The notes beneath the pieces are model-generated. The model had not been told where the DNA came from, did not search any database, and was given only the letters and a program-made list of their open reading frames with translations. Positions 9,024-20,507 of a stretch of 64,000 nt of DNA are shown piece after piece. The first letter of the stretch is position 1; each line of letters begins with the position of its first letter. The stretch is from Streptomyces marinisediminis (GTDB lineage: Bacteria > Actinomycetota > Actinomycetes > Streptomycetales > Streptomycetaceae). Location of the stretch: assembly GCF_026262575.1 (NCBI RefSeq), contig NZ_JAPKFL010000009.1, forward strand, positions 1-64,000, read 5' to 3'. The position numbers and the translations under genes were made by a program.

Positions 9024-9617
9024 ATGTCTCTCAGCCTTGAGGCGACGGCCCAGGACCTGCTCTTCCGCGAGGCGCACACCGCCAACACCTTCACCGACGA
9101 ACCGGTCGGCGACGAGCAGATCGAGGCCGTCTACGACCTGATCAAGCTGGCGCCGACCGCCTTCAACCAGTCGCCGCTGCGCATCACCCTCGTGCGCTCG
9201 ACCGCCGCCCGCGAGCGCCTGGTGCGGCACATGGCCGAGGGCAACCAGGCCAAGACGCGCACCGCGCCGCTGACCGCGATCCTCTCGGTCGACCTGGACT
9301 TCCACGAGCGGCTGCCCGAGCTGTTCCCCGTCGCGCCGGGCCTCAAGGACACCGTCTTCGCCGAGCTGCCCGCCCGCGAGCAGGCCGGGACGTTCAACGC
9401 CTCGCTCCAGGCCGGCTACTTCATCCTCGGCGTGCGCGCCGCCGGGCTGGCCGCCGGCCCGATGACCGGCTTCGACGCCGAGGGCGTCAACAAGGAGTTC
9501 TTCGGCGACGGCAAGCAGAAGGCGCTCGTCGTCATCAACATCGGCCGCCCCGGCCCGGACGCGTTCCGCCCGCGCTCGCCGCGGCTGGCCGCCCGCGACG
9601 CGGTGACGGTGGTCTGA
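9024..9617 (+). CDS. Malonic semialdehyde reductase-like nitroreductase
   Basis: A 197-residue FMN-dependent oxidoreductase of the RutE/HadB branch of nitroreductases. Visible family features are FREAHTANTFTDEPV near the N-terminus, LIKLAPTAFNQSPLRITLV (FMN and NADPH binding), and QAGYFILGVRAAGLAAGPMTGFD. It would reduce malonic semialdehyde or small nitro and enone compounds using NAD(P)H. ATG 9024 begins the conserved region. No pyrimidine-degradation genes are nearby, so the natural substrate is unclear. It ends convergently with the DUF4245 gene across a repeat-rich gap. Confidence 0.88.
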   Translation: MSLSLEATAQDLLFREAHTANTFTDEPVGDEQIEAVYDLIKLAPTAFNQSPLRITLVRSTAARERLVRHMAEGNQAKTRTAPLTAILSVDLDFHERLPELFPVAPGLKDTVFAELPAREQAGTFNASLQAGYFILGVRAAGLAAGPMTGFDAEGVNKEFFGDGKQKALVVINIGRPGPDAFRPRSPRLAARDAVTVV

Positions 9618-9730
9618 GCCACTCCGGTGCGGGGGCGGACGCCCGCCTCCGCACCGCGCACCGCCCCGAGCCGCGTACCGCTGGCCTGGGCTGCCCGCAC
9701 ACCGTCCCGGCCGCGCACCGCCTGCCCGGG

Positions 9731-9783
9731 CCGCGCACCGCCCCAGAGCCGCGCACCGCCCCAGAGCCGCGCACCGCCCCGAG
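9731..9783. repeat. Three tandem CCGCGCACCGCCCCAGAG units
   Basis: Copies begin at 9731, 9749 and 9767 (the last lacks one base). Related CCGCGCACCG blocks lie just upstream from about 9650. The array sits between two convergent genes and may fold into several alternative hairpins that act as a terminator. Confidence 0.75.
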
Positions 9784-9851
9784 CCGCGTGCCGCCCGCCG
9801 GGCCCGCGCGCCGGGTACGCCCGTCCGGCCGTCGCGTACGCCCGTCCGGCC

Positions 9852-10424
9852 TCAGCCCGCGTCCGCCCGGGCGGCGGGTGCCCCGCCCTGCCTCGGCTCC
9901 AGCGCGCGGGCCAGCTCCGCCAGGCGCTCGAAGGGCGCGGTGCCGGTGACCACGGAGGTGTGGCCGTCCGCCGCACGCACCAGGGCGTCGTACTTCGGCC
10001 CCTCGTAGCGCTCCCACGCGGCGCCGTCCACGTCGACCGTCGCGCCGGTCGCCTCCGCGCCGCGCGTGGCGTCGGCGATGAACCGCTCCGGCTCGCCGTC
10101 GCTCTGCTCGACGGCGGCGTACTCCACGTCCGGGTCGTGGAAGCCCAGGTGCCACACGGCGCCGAGATCGCTCTGCCCCCGGTAGTAGACGGAGGTCGCC
10201 CGCCACCGCTCGTCCAGCCCCTCGGGCGCGAGGAGCGGGTAGGGCGCGGCGCGCTCGGCGGTGAGGAGCTCGGCGCGGTAGTCGATCTCCCTGACCGGGT
10301 CCTGGTCCTCGTCGTGCGGGACGCCGAACAGGTAGACGACTCCCGCGCACAGGGAGATCAGGCCCATCGAGAGGACCATGTCCCGCACCGTCTTCTTGCC
10401 TCGCGTCGTTGCCACGCCCTCCAT
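9852..10424 (-). CDS. DUF4245 membrane-anchored protein
   Basis: A 190-residue protein with a short basic start ([10 protein letters not shown]) and one membrane segment ([19 protein letters not shown], about residues 16-34). An extracytoplasmic domain containing [21 protein letters not shown] and WHLGF follows. These match the actinobacterial DUF4245 family of unknown function, often next to glpX. It is transcribed divergently from glpX with about 200 bases between them. Confidence 0.88.
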   Translation of the reverse strand: MEGVATTRGKKTVRDMVLSMGLISLCAGVVYLFGVPHDEDQDPVREIDYRAELLTAERAAPYPLLAPEGLDERWRATSVYYRGQSDLGAVWHLGFHDPDVEYAAVEQSDGEPERFIADATRGAEATGATVDVDGAAWERYEGPKYDALVRAADGHTSVVTGTAPFERLAELARALEPRQGGAPAARADAG

Positions 10425-10622
10425 GGTCCCCCATGCCCGGTTCCCCGACGCGGCCAGGGCCCCGGGCGGGGCGGGACGTGGCGGGGCCCGGGCCTCCGGG
10501 GCCGCTCATACGTGGGCCCGCGTGCTCATCCTGGCGGTGGACGGATAAGGTCTACGTACCCTCACCCCTATGACTGTCCGGCGGCCGACTCCCAGGCCGA
10601 CCGTGCAGAAAGGTGCGTCTCG

Positions 10623-11657
10623 ATGTCGGAAAACCACCACCTTCCCTCCCAGCTTGAGGTGAGCCCCGAGGCACCCGACCGCAACCTCGCCCTGGAGCTG
10701 GTGCGGGTCACCGAGGCCGGCGCGATGGCCTCGGGCCGCTGGGTGGGGCGCGGTGACAAGATCGGCGCCGACGGGGCCGCCGTGAAGGCGATGCGCACCC
10801 TGGTCTCGACCGTCTCGATGAACGGCGTCGTCGTCATCGGCGAGGGGGAGAAGGACGAGGCGCCGATGCTGTTCAACGGCGAGCGCGTCGGAGACGGCAC
10901 CGGCCCGGAGTGCGACGTGGCCGTGGATCCGGTGGACGGCACCACGCTCACCGCCAAGGGCATGGCCAACGCGGTCTCGGTGCTGGCCGTCGCCGAGCGC
11001 GGCGCCATGTTCGACCCCTCGGCGGTGTTCTACATGAACAAGCTCGCCACGGGGCCGGAGGCGGCCGAGTACGTGGACATCAACGCGCCCGCCTCGGTGA
11101 ACGTGCGCCGCGTCGCCAAGGCCAAGGGCTGCGCCCCCGAGGACGTCACCGTCGTCATCCTGGACCGGCCCCGGCACGAGGGCATCGTCCGGGAGGTGCG
11201 CGAGGCCGGCGCCCGCATCAAGTTCATCTCCGACGGCGACGTGGCGGGCGCGATCATGGCGGTGCGCGAGGGCACCGGTGTCGACCTGCTGCTGGGCATC
11301 GGCGGCACGCCCGAGGGCATCATCGCCGCCTGCGCGATCAAGTGCCTGGGCGGCACGCTCCAGGGCAAGCTGTGGCCCAAGGACGAGGAGGAGCGCCGGC
11401 GCGCCCTGGACGCCGGACACGACCTGGACCGCGTCCTGCACACCGACGACCTGGTGAGCGGCGAGAACGTCTTCTTCGTGGCGACGGGCATCACCGACGG
11501 GGACCTGCTGCGCGGGGTGCGCTACCGGGCCGAGACGGCGTTCACCCAGTCGCTGGTGATGCGCTCGAAGTCGGGCACGATCCGCCAGATCGACTCCACG
11601 CACCGGCTGGAGAAGCTGCGCGCCTACAGCGCGATCGACTTCGACCGCGCGACCTGA
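10623..11657 (+). CDS. glpX: Class II fructose-1,6-bisphosphatase
   Basis: A 344-residue cytoplasmic metalloenzyme of gluconeogenesis that hydrolyses fructose 1,6-bisphosphate to fructose 6-phosphate. Metal-site motifs are visible: [12 protein letters not shown] (about 72-83) and DPVDGTT (102-108). Later conserved blocks are [11 protein letters not shown] and [10 protein letters not shown]. Actinomycetes rely on this GlpX type as the main enzyme. The start has AGAAAGG just upstream. PEP carboxykinase at 59.9 kb feeds the same pathway. Confidence 0.97.
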   Translation: MSENHHLPSQLEVSPEAPDRNLALELVRVTEAGAMASGRWVGRGDKIGADGAAVKAMRTLVSTVSMNGVVVIGEGEKDEAPMLFNGERVGDGTGPECDVAVDPVDGTTLTAKGMANAVSVLAVAERGAMFDPSAVFYMNKLATGPEAAEYVDINAPASVNVRRVAKAKGCAPEDVTVVILDRPRHEGIVREVREAGARIKFISDGDVAGAIMAVREGTGVDLLLGIGGTPEGIIAACAIKCLGGTLQGKLWPKDEEERRRALDAGHDLDRVLHTDDLVSGENVFFVATGITDGDLLRGVRYRAETAFTQSLVMRSKSGTIRQIDSTHRLEKLRAYSAIDFDRAT

Positions 11658-12093
11658 GCCCCCAACGCCCCACCGGGCCCCCGCCGCCCCTGTGCGGAAC
11701 GCGGCGGGCCCGGCCCACGCCGGGCGGGACCCGCCCGGAGCGCCAGCACACCGGCTTACACCGCGCAGGCGCGGCACGCCGGGCAACGCGCGCGAACGCG
11801 GCCGCACCCGGACGCGACGCGCCACGTGGCACACGCGGCACGCACCACGCGGCACGCACCGCTCCCGCGGGGGCTCCCCCGCCGGGGCGGCACACCGGGT
11901 CGGCCCCCGGCCGGAGCGGTGCGCGGCGGGCGCGCCCCCGTGCGGCGCCGGGCCCGGCGGGCCGGCCGGGCCGAGGGCCCGGCGGTCGTCGGCCGTGTCC
12001 CGGGTCGCCCCGGGCGGCGGCCACCCGCCAGCCCCGGACCACCGGCGCGCGGGGCCGCGCGGGCGGCGGACGGCGGGCGCCGCCCCCGCGCGG
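11658..12093. other. Intergenic gap glpX / wbl
   Basis: 436 G+C-rich bases between the convergent glpX and Wbl genes. The middle has loosely repeated GCGGCACGC-type words (11770-11860). I see no gene with a ribosome site and no clear single terminator. Confidence 0.5.
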
Positions 12094-12465
12094 CTACGCG
12101 ATGCGGCGGACGTGGGGCGCCAGGGAGGTGTCGGGGGCGCCGACGGCGTCGCGGCGACGGCGCCGGGCGAGCACCACCCGGCGCTCGGCGGCCGTCAGCC
12201 CGCCCCACACCCCGTACGGCTCGGGCTGCGTCAGCGCGTGCTCGCGGCACTCGACGAGCACGGGGCACCGCGCGCACACCGCCTTGGCCGCCTGTTCCCG
12301 GGCCAGCCGTTCCGCCGTGGGTTCCTTCGACGGCGCGAAGAACAGCCCCGCCTCGTCCCGGCGGCAGACCGCTTCCGAGTGCCACGGCCCGGCTTGCCCG
12401 CGCTCCGGCGTTCGCTGTGCGGGGAGGACGGCTGCCTGCGGGGACTGATACGACGGTCGCGGCAC
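12094..12465 (-). CDS. WhiB-like [4Fe-4S] transcriptional regulator
   Basis: A 123-residue Wbl protein. The four cluster cysteines are Cys34, Cys64, Cys67 and Cys73 in the family spacing (C-X29-C-X2-C-X5-C), and the GVWGG turn is at 85-89. A basic RRRRRD stretch follows for DNA contact. Wbl proteins sense redox or nitric oxide and partner with the primary sigma factor. GTG start with CAGGAG six bases upstream. From memory the equivalent position in S. coelicolor is wblI, but I cannot confirm the orthology. Confidence 0.93.
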   Translation of the reverse strand: MPRPSYQSPQAAVLPAQRTPERGQAGPWHSEAVCRRDEAGLFFAPSKEPTAERLAREQAAKAVCARCPVLVECREHALTQPEPYGVWGGLTAAERRVVLARRRRRDAVGAPDTSLAPHVRRIA

Positions 12466-12589
12466 GGTCTACTCCTGACGACGGCGGTGCGGCTCACCCT
12501 GGTCTGCCTGCTGCCGCACGGGGGTTCACGAGAGAACCGTGCGAGAGGCGATGCCTCGACCTCTACCCGCTGTGCGCGCGCTTATGCGC

Positions 12590-13228
12590 TCAGTCGCGAC
12601 GCGAGCGCAAGTCCCGGATCTGTTTGCCCCGTTTCGCCACCGCCTGCACCGAACCGCACACCGAGACGCCGCGCACGACGACCACGGGCGCGCGCCGGTC
12701 GTCCGCCGTGCGCTGCTCGACCTCGAACGCGCCCATGACGCTCGAACCCGCGTCCCGGAGCGTGACGTTCTCCGGCACCCGGACCTCCACGCTGCCCAGC
12801 AGCGCCACCGCCGTGACCACCACCTCCTGCTGCTCGAACAGGGCTTCGGTGAGGTCGATCTCGACGGGCCCGAAGCAGGCGAAGGCGTTCAGGCGCGGCC
12901 CCACCCGCCACCGCCCGCGGCGCACGGCGCCGGCGAACAGCCCCACGAGCGTCGATCCGGCCCGCGCGGGCGGCGTCGGCCGTGTCCCGGCGTGCGCCGG
13001 CGCGTGCCCGCCGGGGAGGTCGGCCACCAGGGGCGCGAGCTGCTCCCGGGTGCGCGCCCGGTACGCCGCCACGACGCGCTCGGCGTGCTCCTCCGCGGTC
13101 AGCCGGCCCTCCGCGAGCCCCTCGCCGAGCAGGGTCGCTATCCGCTCCCGGTCCGCGTCGGAAGCGCGCACCGCCACCCCGTCCGGGCCGCCGCCCGCCG
13201 ACCCCTCGCGCCTCTTCACCTCGTCCAC
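12590..13228 (-). CDS. DUF1707 protein with LiaF-like C-terminal domain
   Basis: A 212-residue protein from GTG at 13228. The N-terminal DUF1707 domain (VRASDADRERIATLLGEGL then GRLTAEEHAERVVAA, about residues 15-75) is followed by a Pro-rich linker. The beta-rich C-terminal domain, with repeated VVVTAVALLGSVEVRVPENV-type strands, resembles the cell-wall-active antibiotic response (LiaF/YvqF) domain. It lacks the membrane segments seen in LiaF. Upstream frame extensions run through the 10-bp repeat array and are not credible. It probably acts in envelope stress signalling, but the role is unproven. Confidence 0.85.
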   Translation of the reverse strand: MDEVKRREGSAGGGPDGVAVRASDADRERIATLLGEGLAEGRLTAEEHAERVVAAYRARTREQLAPLVADLPGGHAPAHAGTRPTPPARAGSTLVGLFAGAVRRGRWRVGPRLNAFACFGPVEIDLTEALFEQQEVVVTAVALLGSVEVRVPENVTLRDAGSSVMGAFEVEQRTADDRRAPVVVVRGVSVCGSVQAVAKRGKQIRDLRSRRD

Positions 13229-13270
13229 CCGGGCAGCGTACCGACAGTCGCGATAGGTCGCGAGGAGCGG

Positions 13271-13340
13271 GCGCCGACCGGTACGGAACAGCACCGAACA
13301 GCACCGAACGGCACCGAACGGCACCGAACGGCACTGAGCG
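13271..13340. repeat. Seven tandem 10-bp repeats in a divergent promoter region
   Basis: Seven consecutive 10-base units with consensus GCACCGAACG; four are identical or one base off and the outer ones degenerate. They lie between the DUF1707 gene (starting at 13228, minus) and the class I fumarase (starting at 13441, plus). The period is close to one DNA helical turn, so copies face the same side of the helix. Confidence 0.9.
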
Positions 13341-13440
13341 CCACCTCACAGCCGCGGCCGGCGCGCCGCGTTCTACCCTGTGAGGCGCGCTCGCCGACGC
13401 CGTCGAGCCGCCTGAGCCGTCCAGAGAGGAATCCGCCCCC

Positions 13441-15138
<1,698 letters not shown>

Positions 15139-15143
15139 CGTGG

Positions 15144-15166
15144 GGCCGCCCGCCGCACGGGCGGCC
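15144..15166 (+). terminator. Hairpin between the two fumarase genes
   Basis: GGCCGCCC at 15144-15151 pairs perfectly with GGGCGGCC at 15159-15166 across a 7-base loop, within the 41-base gap. It could attenuate read-through from the class I to the class II gene. Confidence 0.5.
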
Positions 15167-15179
15167 TACGCTCGTGCTC

Positions 15180-16562
15180 ATGAGTTTCCGCATCGAGCAC
15201 GACTCCATGGGCGAGGTCAAGGTGCCCGCCGACGCCAAGTGGCGCGCCCAGACCCAGCGGGCGGTGGAGAACTTCCCCGTCTCCGGGCAGCGCCTGGAGC
15301 GCGCCCACATCCAGGCGCTGGCGCACATCAAGGCGGCGGCGGCCACGGTCAACGCCGAACTGGGCGTGGTGGAGCAGGAGATGGCGGCCGCGATCGTCGC
15401 GGCCGCCACCGAGGTCGCCGACGGCCGGTGGGACGAGCACTTCCCCGTCGACGTCTTCCAGACCGGCTCGGGCACCTCCTCGAACATGAACATGAACGAG
15501 GTCGTCGCCACGCTCGCGTCCGAGCGGCTCGGCGCGCCCGTCCACCCCAACGACCACGTCAACGCCAGCCAGTCCTCCAACGACGTCTTCCCCTCCTCCG
15601 TGCACATCGCCGCGACCGCGGCCGTCTCCCGCGACCTCGTCCCGGCGCTGGAGCACCTGGCCGACGCGCTGGAGCGCAAGGCGGGCGAGTTCGCCACGGT
15701 GGTGAAGTCCGGGCGCACGCACCTGATGGACGCCACCCCCGTCACGCTCGGGCAGGAGTTCGCCGGGTACGCCGCCCAGGTGCGGCACGGCGTGGAGCGG
15801 CTGCACGCCTCGCTGCCCCGGCTCGCGGAACTGCCGCTGGGCGGGACGGCGGTGGGCACGGGCATCAACACCCCGCCCGGGTTCGCCGCGGCCGTCATCG
15901 CGGAGGTCGCCCGCGTCACCGGGCTGCCGCTGACCGAGGCACGGGACCACTTCGAGGCGCAGGGCGCCCGGGACGGGCTGGTGGAGACCTCCGGGCAGCT
16001 GCGCACCGTCGCGGTGAGCCTGACGAAGATCGCCAACGACCTGCGCTGGATGGCCTCCGGGCCGCGCACCGGGCTGGCCGAGATCGCCCTGCCGGACCTC
16101 CAGCCCGGCTCCTCCATCATGCCGGGGAAGGTGAACCCGGTGATCCCCGAGGCGGTGCTCATGGTGGCCGCGCAGGTCGTCGGCAACGACGTCACGGTGA
16201 CGACGGCCGGGGCCTCGGGCAACTTCGAGCTCAACGTCATGCTGCCGGTGCTGGCGCGCAACGTGCTGGAGTCGGTCCGGCTGCTGGCGAACGCGAGCCG
16301 CCTGCTGGCCGACCGCACGGTGGACGGCATCACCGCCGACGTGGAGCGGGCGCGCGAGTACGCCGAGTCCTCGCCCTCCGTCGTCACCCCGCTCAACCGG
16401 TACATCGGCTACGAGGAGGCGGCGAAGGTCGCCAAGCGCGCGCTGGCCGAGCGCGTCACGATCCGCCAGGCGGTGCTCGACGGGGGCTACGTCGAGCGCG
16501 GCGAGCTCACCGAGGAGCAGCTCGACGAGGCGCTCGACGTGCTGCGCATGACCCGGCCGTAG
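15180..16562 (+). CDS. fumC: Class II fumarate hydratase
   Basis: A 460-residue member of the aspartase/fumarase superfamily. Visible motifs are [14 protein letters not shown] (about 95-108), [14 protein letters not shown] (122-135) and the signature [11 protein letters not shown] (310-320) that holds the catalytic serine loop. It is cofactor-free and oxygen stable. The start (ATG 15180) lies 41 bases after the class I gene, so the two fumarases share direction and perhaps a transcript. Confidence 0.97.
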   Translation: MSFRIEHDSMGEVKVPADAKWRAQTQRAVENFPVSGQRLERAHIQALAHIKAAAATVNAELGVVEQEMAAAIVAAATEVADGRWDEHFPVDVFQTGSGTSSNMNMNEVVATLASERLGAPVHPNDHVNASQSSNDVFPSSVHIAATAAVSRDLVPALEHLADALERKAGEFATVVKSGRTHLMDATPVTLGQEFAGYAAQVRHGVERLHASLPRLAELPLGGTAVGTGINTPPGFAAAVIAEVARVTGLPLTEARDHFEAQGARDGLVETSGQLRTVAVSLTKIANDLRWMASGPRTGLAEIALPDLQPGSSIMPGKVNPVIPEAVLMVAAQVVGNDVTVTTAGASGNFELNVMLPVLARNVLESVRLLANASRLLADRTVDGITADVERAREYAESSPSVVTPLNRYIGYEEAAKVAKRALAERVTIRQAVLDGGYVERGELTEEQLDEALDVLRMTRP

Positions 16563-16679
16563 GGCGGCGGCCGGGGCCTCCCGCCGCCCGTGCGGGGCAC
16601 GGCGGCCCGCCCCCGGGCCCGCCGGGCCCCGCCACGGCGACGCCCGGCGGGCCGCGCGGCGCTCGGATACCATCCGTGG

Positions 16680-17369
16680 ATGACAGCGCACACCGAGCGG
16701 CCGGCACGGGGGGAGTCCGGAGCACCGCGCCCGGGGTCCTGGGCTCCGGGGACGCAGATCCTGTGGCGCTACCGGGCCAACGGCGCGTCCCACCCGCACA
16801 TCTGCCGCCCGGTGACGGTCGTCCGCGACACCCCGGAGCTGCTCGCGGTGTGGATGGCGCCCGGCACCCGGTGCGTGAAGCCGCAGCTCGCGGACGGTAC
16901 GCCGGTGCACCGGGAGCCGCTGGCCACGCGGTACACCAAGCCGCGCACCCTCACCCGCTGCCGCTGGCTCGGCACGGGGGTGCTGAAGCTGGCCCGGCCG
17001 GGCCGGCCGTGGTCGGTGTGGCTGTTCTGGGAGGCGGGCTGGCGGTTCAGGAACTGGTACGTGAACCTGGAGGAGCCGCACCGCCGCTGGTCGCGCGGCG
17101 TGGACTCCGAGGACCACTTCCTGGACCTGGCCGTCTACCCCGACCGCACCTGGGAGTGGCTGGACGAGGACGAGTTCGCGCAGGCGCAGGCGGCCGGGCT
17201 CATGGACGCCGCGCAGGCGGAGCGCGTACGGGCGGCCGGGCGGCGCGCGCTGGAGGGAGTGCGCCGGTGGGAGTCGCCGTTCGCCGACGGCTGGGAGCAC
17301 TGGCGTCCGGACCCGGCCTGGCCCGTGCCGCGCCTGCCGCGCGACTGGGACCGCCGCGGCCGCCCCTGA
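16680..17369 (+). CDS. DUF402 (FomD-like) protein
   Basis: A 229-residue cytoplasmic protein. The DUF402 core holds WSVWLFWEAGWRFRNWYVNLEEPHRRW and GVDSEDHFLDLAVYPDRTWEWLDEDEF, where the acidic residues would bind metal ions. Characterised relatives (FomD, the Staphylococcus nucleoside phosphatase) hydrolyse nucleoside diphosphate-type phosphate bonds. The true substrate here is unknown. The N-terminal 22 residues are a low-complexity extension. Followed by a SpoIIE phosphatase gene on the same strand. Confidence 0.85.
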   Translation: MTAHTERPARGESGAPRPGSWAPGTQILWRYRANGASHPHICRPVTVVRDTPELLAVWMAPGTRCVKPQLADGTPVHREPLATRYTKPRTLTRCRWLGTGVLKLARPGRPWSVWLFWEAGWRFRNWYVNLEEPHRRWSRGVDSEDHFLDLAVYPDRTWEWLDEDEFAQAQAAGLMDAAQAERVRAAGRRALEGVRRWESPFADGWEHWRPDPAWPVPRLPRDWDRRGRP

Positions 17370-17580
17370 GCCGGGCGCGCCGCGGGGTGCGCCCGCAGGG
17401 GTGCACCCGGAAAGGTGTACAGGGCACCGTGACGCACCCGAAGCCCGGTACCTCTTGATACGCTCCGGGGCCGCGACCGTAGGATCATTTCCCGGGCCGC
17501 ATCCGCAGGCCGTCACGCACCGCAGCAACTCCCCCGCGCCCGGCTCGACTTACCGGGTGTCCCCGAGAGGAGCCACGCAC

Positions 17581-17673
17581 GTGAGCAGCAACGGACGGGC
17601 CAAGGCCGCCCCGGGTCGGGACGACCCCCGCACGCGGAGGCTGGCCTTCCGCTTCTGTTCCCGGGCAGCATGA
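17581..17673 (+). CDS. Possible 30-residue leader peptide
   Basis: A short reading from GTG at 17581, preceded by GAGAGGAG at suitable spacing, encoding a basic peptide rich in Arg that ends FRFCSRAA. It lies 95 bases upstream of the SpoIIE phosphatase. It may be a small translated leader or chance; the ribosome site is the only real support. Confidence 0.35.
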   Translation: MSSNGRAKAAPGRDDPRTRRLAFRFCSRAA

Positions 17674-17767
17674 ACGGGGTGTCGGCGCATCGACGCGCGG
17701 CACCCGGCCCCGCCCGGCCCGAGAAGATCACCACCCACGCCGCACAGGACGGACGGAAACCCGACGC

Positions 17768-19831
17768 GTGACGGAGCACCCGACCACCCCCCGCCAGTCG
17801 GCGGCCGGAGCGCACCAGCCCCGGCCGTCCGACGGCGCGATCCCGCACGCCCGCGCGCGAGCGGCCGACGCGGCGGGCGAGAGCCCGGTGCGTGAGCCCG
17901 CCCACCCCCAGGCCGAGGGCACGCCGACGGCCGCCGCCCCGCCCCCGTTCCCGGCCGCCGGCGGTGCGGGGCCGCACGCGGCCACGCCCGCGCCGGCCGA
18001 GACCGGCCCGGACGGCGACGAGCACGCGCGGCGCGGCGGCGACCGGCTGCGCTTCGTCGGCGCCGCGACGCGCCGCATCGCCCGGGGCCTGGACCTGGAC
18101 GAGACGGTGCTCGGCCTGTGCCGGGCGTCGGTCCCGGCCTTCGCCGACGCGATCCTGGTCTACCTGCGCGATCCGCTCCCCGTCGGCGAGGAGCGGCCCA
18201 CCGGACCCGTCCGGCTCCGGTTGCGCCGCACCGACCGCCTGCCCGACCACCCGAGCCGGCCCGCCCCCGACCCGCAGGCCGAACCACCCCGCGCCGACGG
18301 GACGCCGTCGGGGGACGGGACGCGACCCGCCGGCGGGGCACCGGGCGCGGCGTCCGGCGGCGAGAACGGCGCGCGGCTGCCGCTGCTGGCCGGGCTCGCC
18401 GAGCAGCCCGCGGCCGGGGCCGCCGAGCTGGCCGAGGTCCGCACCGGCGGCGCGCTGGCCGAGGTGCTGCGCGGCGTGCGTCCGCTGTTCGGGGATAACC
18501 CGGCCGCGCGGGCGGCGCTGCCGGAGCTGCTGGGCCAGGAGCGGGACGTGCCCTCGGGCGACCGGGCCATCCTGGCCCCGCTGCGCGGCCGCCGCCGGGT
18601 GATCGGTGCCGCCGTCTTCCTGCGCCGCCCGGAGCGCTCGGCGTTCGCGGGCGACGACCTGCTGGTGGCCGCGCAACTGGCCACGCACACCGCGCTGGGC
18701 GTCGACAAGGCCGTGCTGTACGGGCGCGAGGCGTACATCGCCGACGAGCTCCAGCGCACCATGCTGCCCGACCGGCTGCCGCAGCCCACCGGCGTGCGGC
18801 TGGCCAGCCGCTACCTCCCGGCGGCGGAGTCCGCCCGGGTGGGCGGCGACTGGTACGACGCCATCCCGCTGCCCGGCAGCCGCGTCGCGCTGGTCGTCGG
18901 CGACGTGATGGGCCACTCCACGACCTCGGCCGCGATCATGGGCCAGCTCCGCACCACGGCGCAGACGCTCGCCCAGCTCGACCTGCCGCCGCAGGAGGTG
19001 CTGCACCACCTGGACGAGCAGGCCCAGCGGCTCGGCGAGGACCGCATGGCCACCTGCGTCTACGTCGTCTACGACCCGGTCGCGCACCGCATGATCGTCG
19101 CGAACGCCGGGCACCCGCCGCCGGTGATGCTGCACCGCGACGGGCGGGCCGAGACGCTGCGCATACCGCCCGGCGCGCCCATCGGCGTCGGCGGGGTGGA
19201 CTTCCAGGCCGTCGAGCTGGACGCCCCGGCCGGTGCCACGCTGCTCCTCTACACCGACGGCCTGGTGGAGTCCCGGCACCGCGACGTGTGGGCCGGCATC
19301 GAGACGCTGCGCCAGAAGCTCACCGAGACCGGGCGGCTCATCCGGCCGGACGCCGCCGCGCCGCTGGAGCCCCTGTGCGACGAGGTGCTCGACATCGTCG
19401 GCCCGGGCGACCGCGACGACGACATCGCGCTGCTCGCCGCCCGGTTCGACGGCATCGCGCCGAGCGACGTCGCCTACTGGTCGCTCGAACCCCGTCCCGA
19501 GACGGCCGGGCAGGCGCGCCGGCTGGCCCGGCGGGCGCTGGAGACCTGGGGCCTGGAGGAGCTGACGGACTCCGTCGAGCTGCTGGTGAGCGAGGTCGTC
19601 ACCAACGCGGTGCGGTACGCCGAGCGCCCGGTCACGCTGCGGCTGCTGCGCACGGACACCCTGCGCTGCGAGGTGGGCGACGACGTCCCCCAGCTCCCCC
19701 GGCTGCGGCAGGCCCGGGCGACCGACGAGGGCGGGCGCGGCCTGTACCTGGTCAACCGGATCGCCCGCCGCTGGGGCGCCACCCGGCTGTCCACGGGAAA
19801 GCTGGTCTGGTTCGAGGTACCGCTCCCCTAG
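17768..19831 (+). CDS. PP2C-type SpoIIE phosphatase with GAF and HATPase domains
   Basis: A 687-residue multi-domain regulator. Residues 1-90 are low complexity. A GAF-like sensor follows (about 95-325) with a Pro/Gly-rich insert near 155-205. The SpoIIE phosphatase begins ELQRTMLPDRLP (about 326) and has metal-binding GGDWYDA (358), GDVMGHS (377), YTDGLVE (494) and DDDIALL (548). The C-terminal RsbW-like ATPase has the N-box NAVRYAE (612) and GGRGLYLVN (655). Such fusions control anti-anti-sigma factor switches. GTG start; no partner gene is adjacent, so its target is unknown. Confidence 0.92.
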   Translation: MTEHPTTPRQSAAGAHQPRPSDGAIPHARARAADAAGESPVREPAHPQAEGTPTAAAPPPFPAAGGAGPHAATPAPAETGPDGDEHARRGGDRLRFVGAATRRIARGLDLDETVLGLCRASVPAFADAILVYLRDPLPVGEERPTGPVRLRLRRTDRLPDHPSRPAPDPQAEPPRADGTPSGDGTRPAGGAPGAASGGENGARLPLLAGLAEQPAAGAAELAEVRTGGALAEVLRGVRPLFGDNPAARAALPELLGQERDVPSGDRAILAPLRGRRRVIGAAVFLRRPERSAFAGDDLLVAAQLATHTALGVDKAVLYGREAYIADELQRTMLPDRLPQPTGVRLASRYLPAAESARVGGDWYDAIPLPGSRVALVVGDVMGHSTTSAAIMGQLRTTAQTLAQLDLPPQEVLHHLDEQAQRLGEDRMATCVYVVYDPVAHRMIVANAGHPPPVMLHRDGRAETLRIPPGAPIGVGGVDFQAVELDAPAGATLLLYTDGLVESRHRDVWAGIETLRQKLTETGRLIRPDAAAPLEPLCDEVLDIVGPGDRDDDIALLAARFDGIAPSDVAYWSLEPRPETAGQARRLARRALETWGLEELTDSVELLVSEVVTNAVRYAERPVTLRLLRTDTLRCEVGDDVPQLPRLRQARATDEGGRGLYLVNRIARRWGATRLSTGKLVWFEVPLP

Positions 19832-19861
19832 CGCCGCCGCGCGGGCTCCACGCGCACGCGC

Positions 19862-19893
19862 AGGCCCGGGCGCCCAGCGGGGCGCCCGGGCCT
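19862..19893. terminator. Bidirectional terminator SpoIIE / ahpD
   Basis: A perfect 14-bp stem (AGGCCCGGGCGCCC at 19862-19875, complement at 19880-19893) with a 4-base loop lies between the convergent SpoIIE and ahpD genes. Confidence 0.85.
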
Positions 19894-19970
19894 TGGCGTC
19901 CGGGGTGCGGTCCGGCGTGCGGTCGGGCGCGGTCCGGCCTGCGGACCGGCGCCGCCAACCGTGCGGACCG

Positions 19971-20504
19971 TCAGGCGGCGAGTGCCGCCTCCGCGTCGAG
20001 GGTCGTCGCGACGGCCTGGAGGACGGAGGCTATCTTGACCGCCTCCTGGACCGTCTCCCGGTCGACGCCCGCCTTGCGCAGCACCTGCTCGTGGGAGTCC
20101 AGGCACATGCCGCAGCCGCCCACGGCCGAGACGGCGAGCGACCACAGCTCGAAGTCCGCCTTGTCCACCCCCGGGTTGCCGATGACGTTCATCCGCAGGC
20201 CCGCGCGCAGCGTGCCGTACTCGGGGTCGGACAGCAGGTGCCGCGTGCGGTAGAACACGTTGTTCATCGCCATGATCGCGGCGGCCGACTTGGCGGCGGT
20301 GTAGGCCTCGTCGGAGAGGTTCTTGCGGGCCTCCGGCTCCAGCTCCCGCAGCACGAGCGGGGAGCGCGAGGCGATGGCGCAGGCGAGCACCGTGCCCCAC
20401 AGCCGCTGCTCCGGAAGCTCGGAGTTGCCTATGACGGAGCCGAGGTTGAGCTTGAGGTCCTTGGCGTAGCCGGGCAGCGCCGACTTCAGGTCAGCCAGTG
20501 CCAC
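19971..20504 (-). CDS. ahpD: Alkyl hydroperoxide reductase AhpD
   Basis: A 177-residue carboxymuconolactone-decarboxylase-fold disulphide reductase. The active site CGMC is Cys131 and Cys134 with His138 (LDSHE) in the proton-relay position. AhpD passes electrons from dihydrolipoamide systems to AhpC so that it can reduce organic peroxides. The gene starts 3 bases after the ahpC stop, an operon pair under OxyR control in Streptomyces. Confidence 0.97.
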   Translation of the reverse strand: MALADLKSALPGYAKDLKLNLGSVIGNSELPEQRLWGTVLACAIASRSPLVLRELEPEARKNLSDEAYTAAKSAAAIMAMNNVFYRTRHLLSDPEYGTLRAGLRMNVIGNPGVDKADFELWSLAVSAVGGCGMCLDSHEQVLRKAGVDRETVQEAVKIASVLQAVATTLDAEAALAA

Positions 20505-20507
20505 GGC

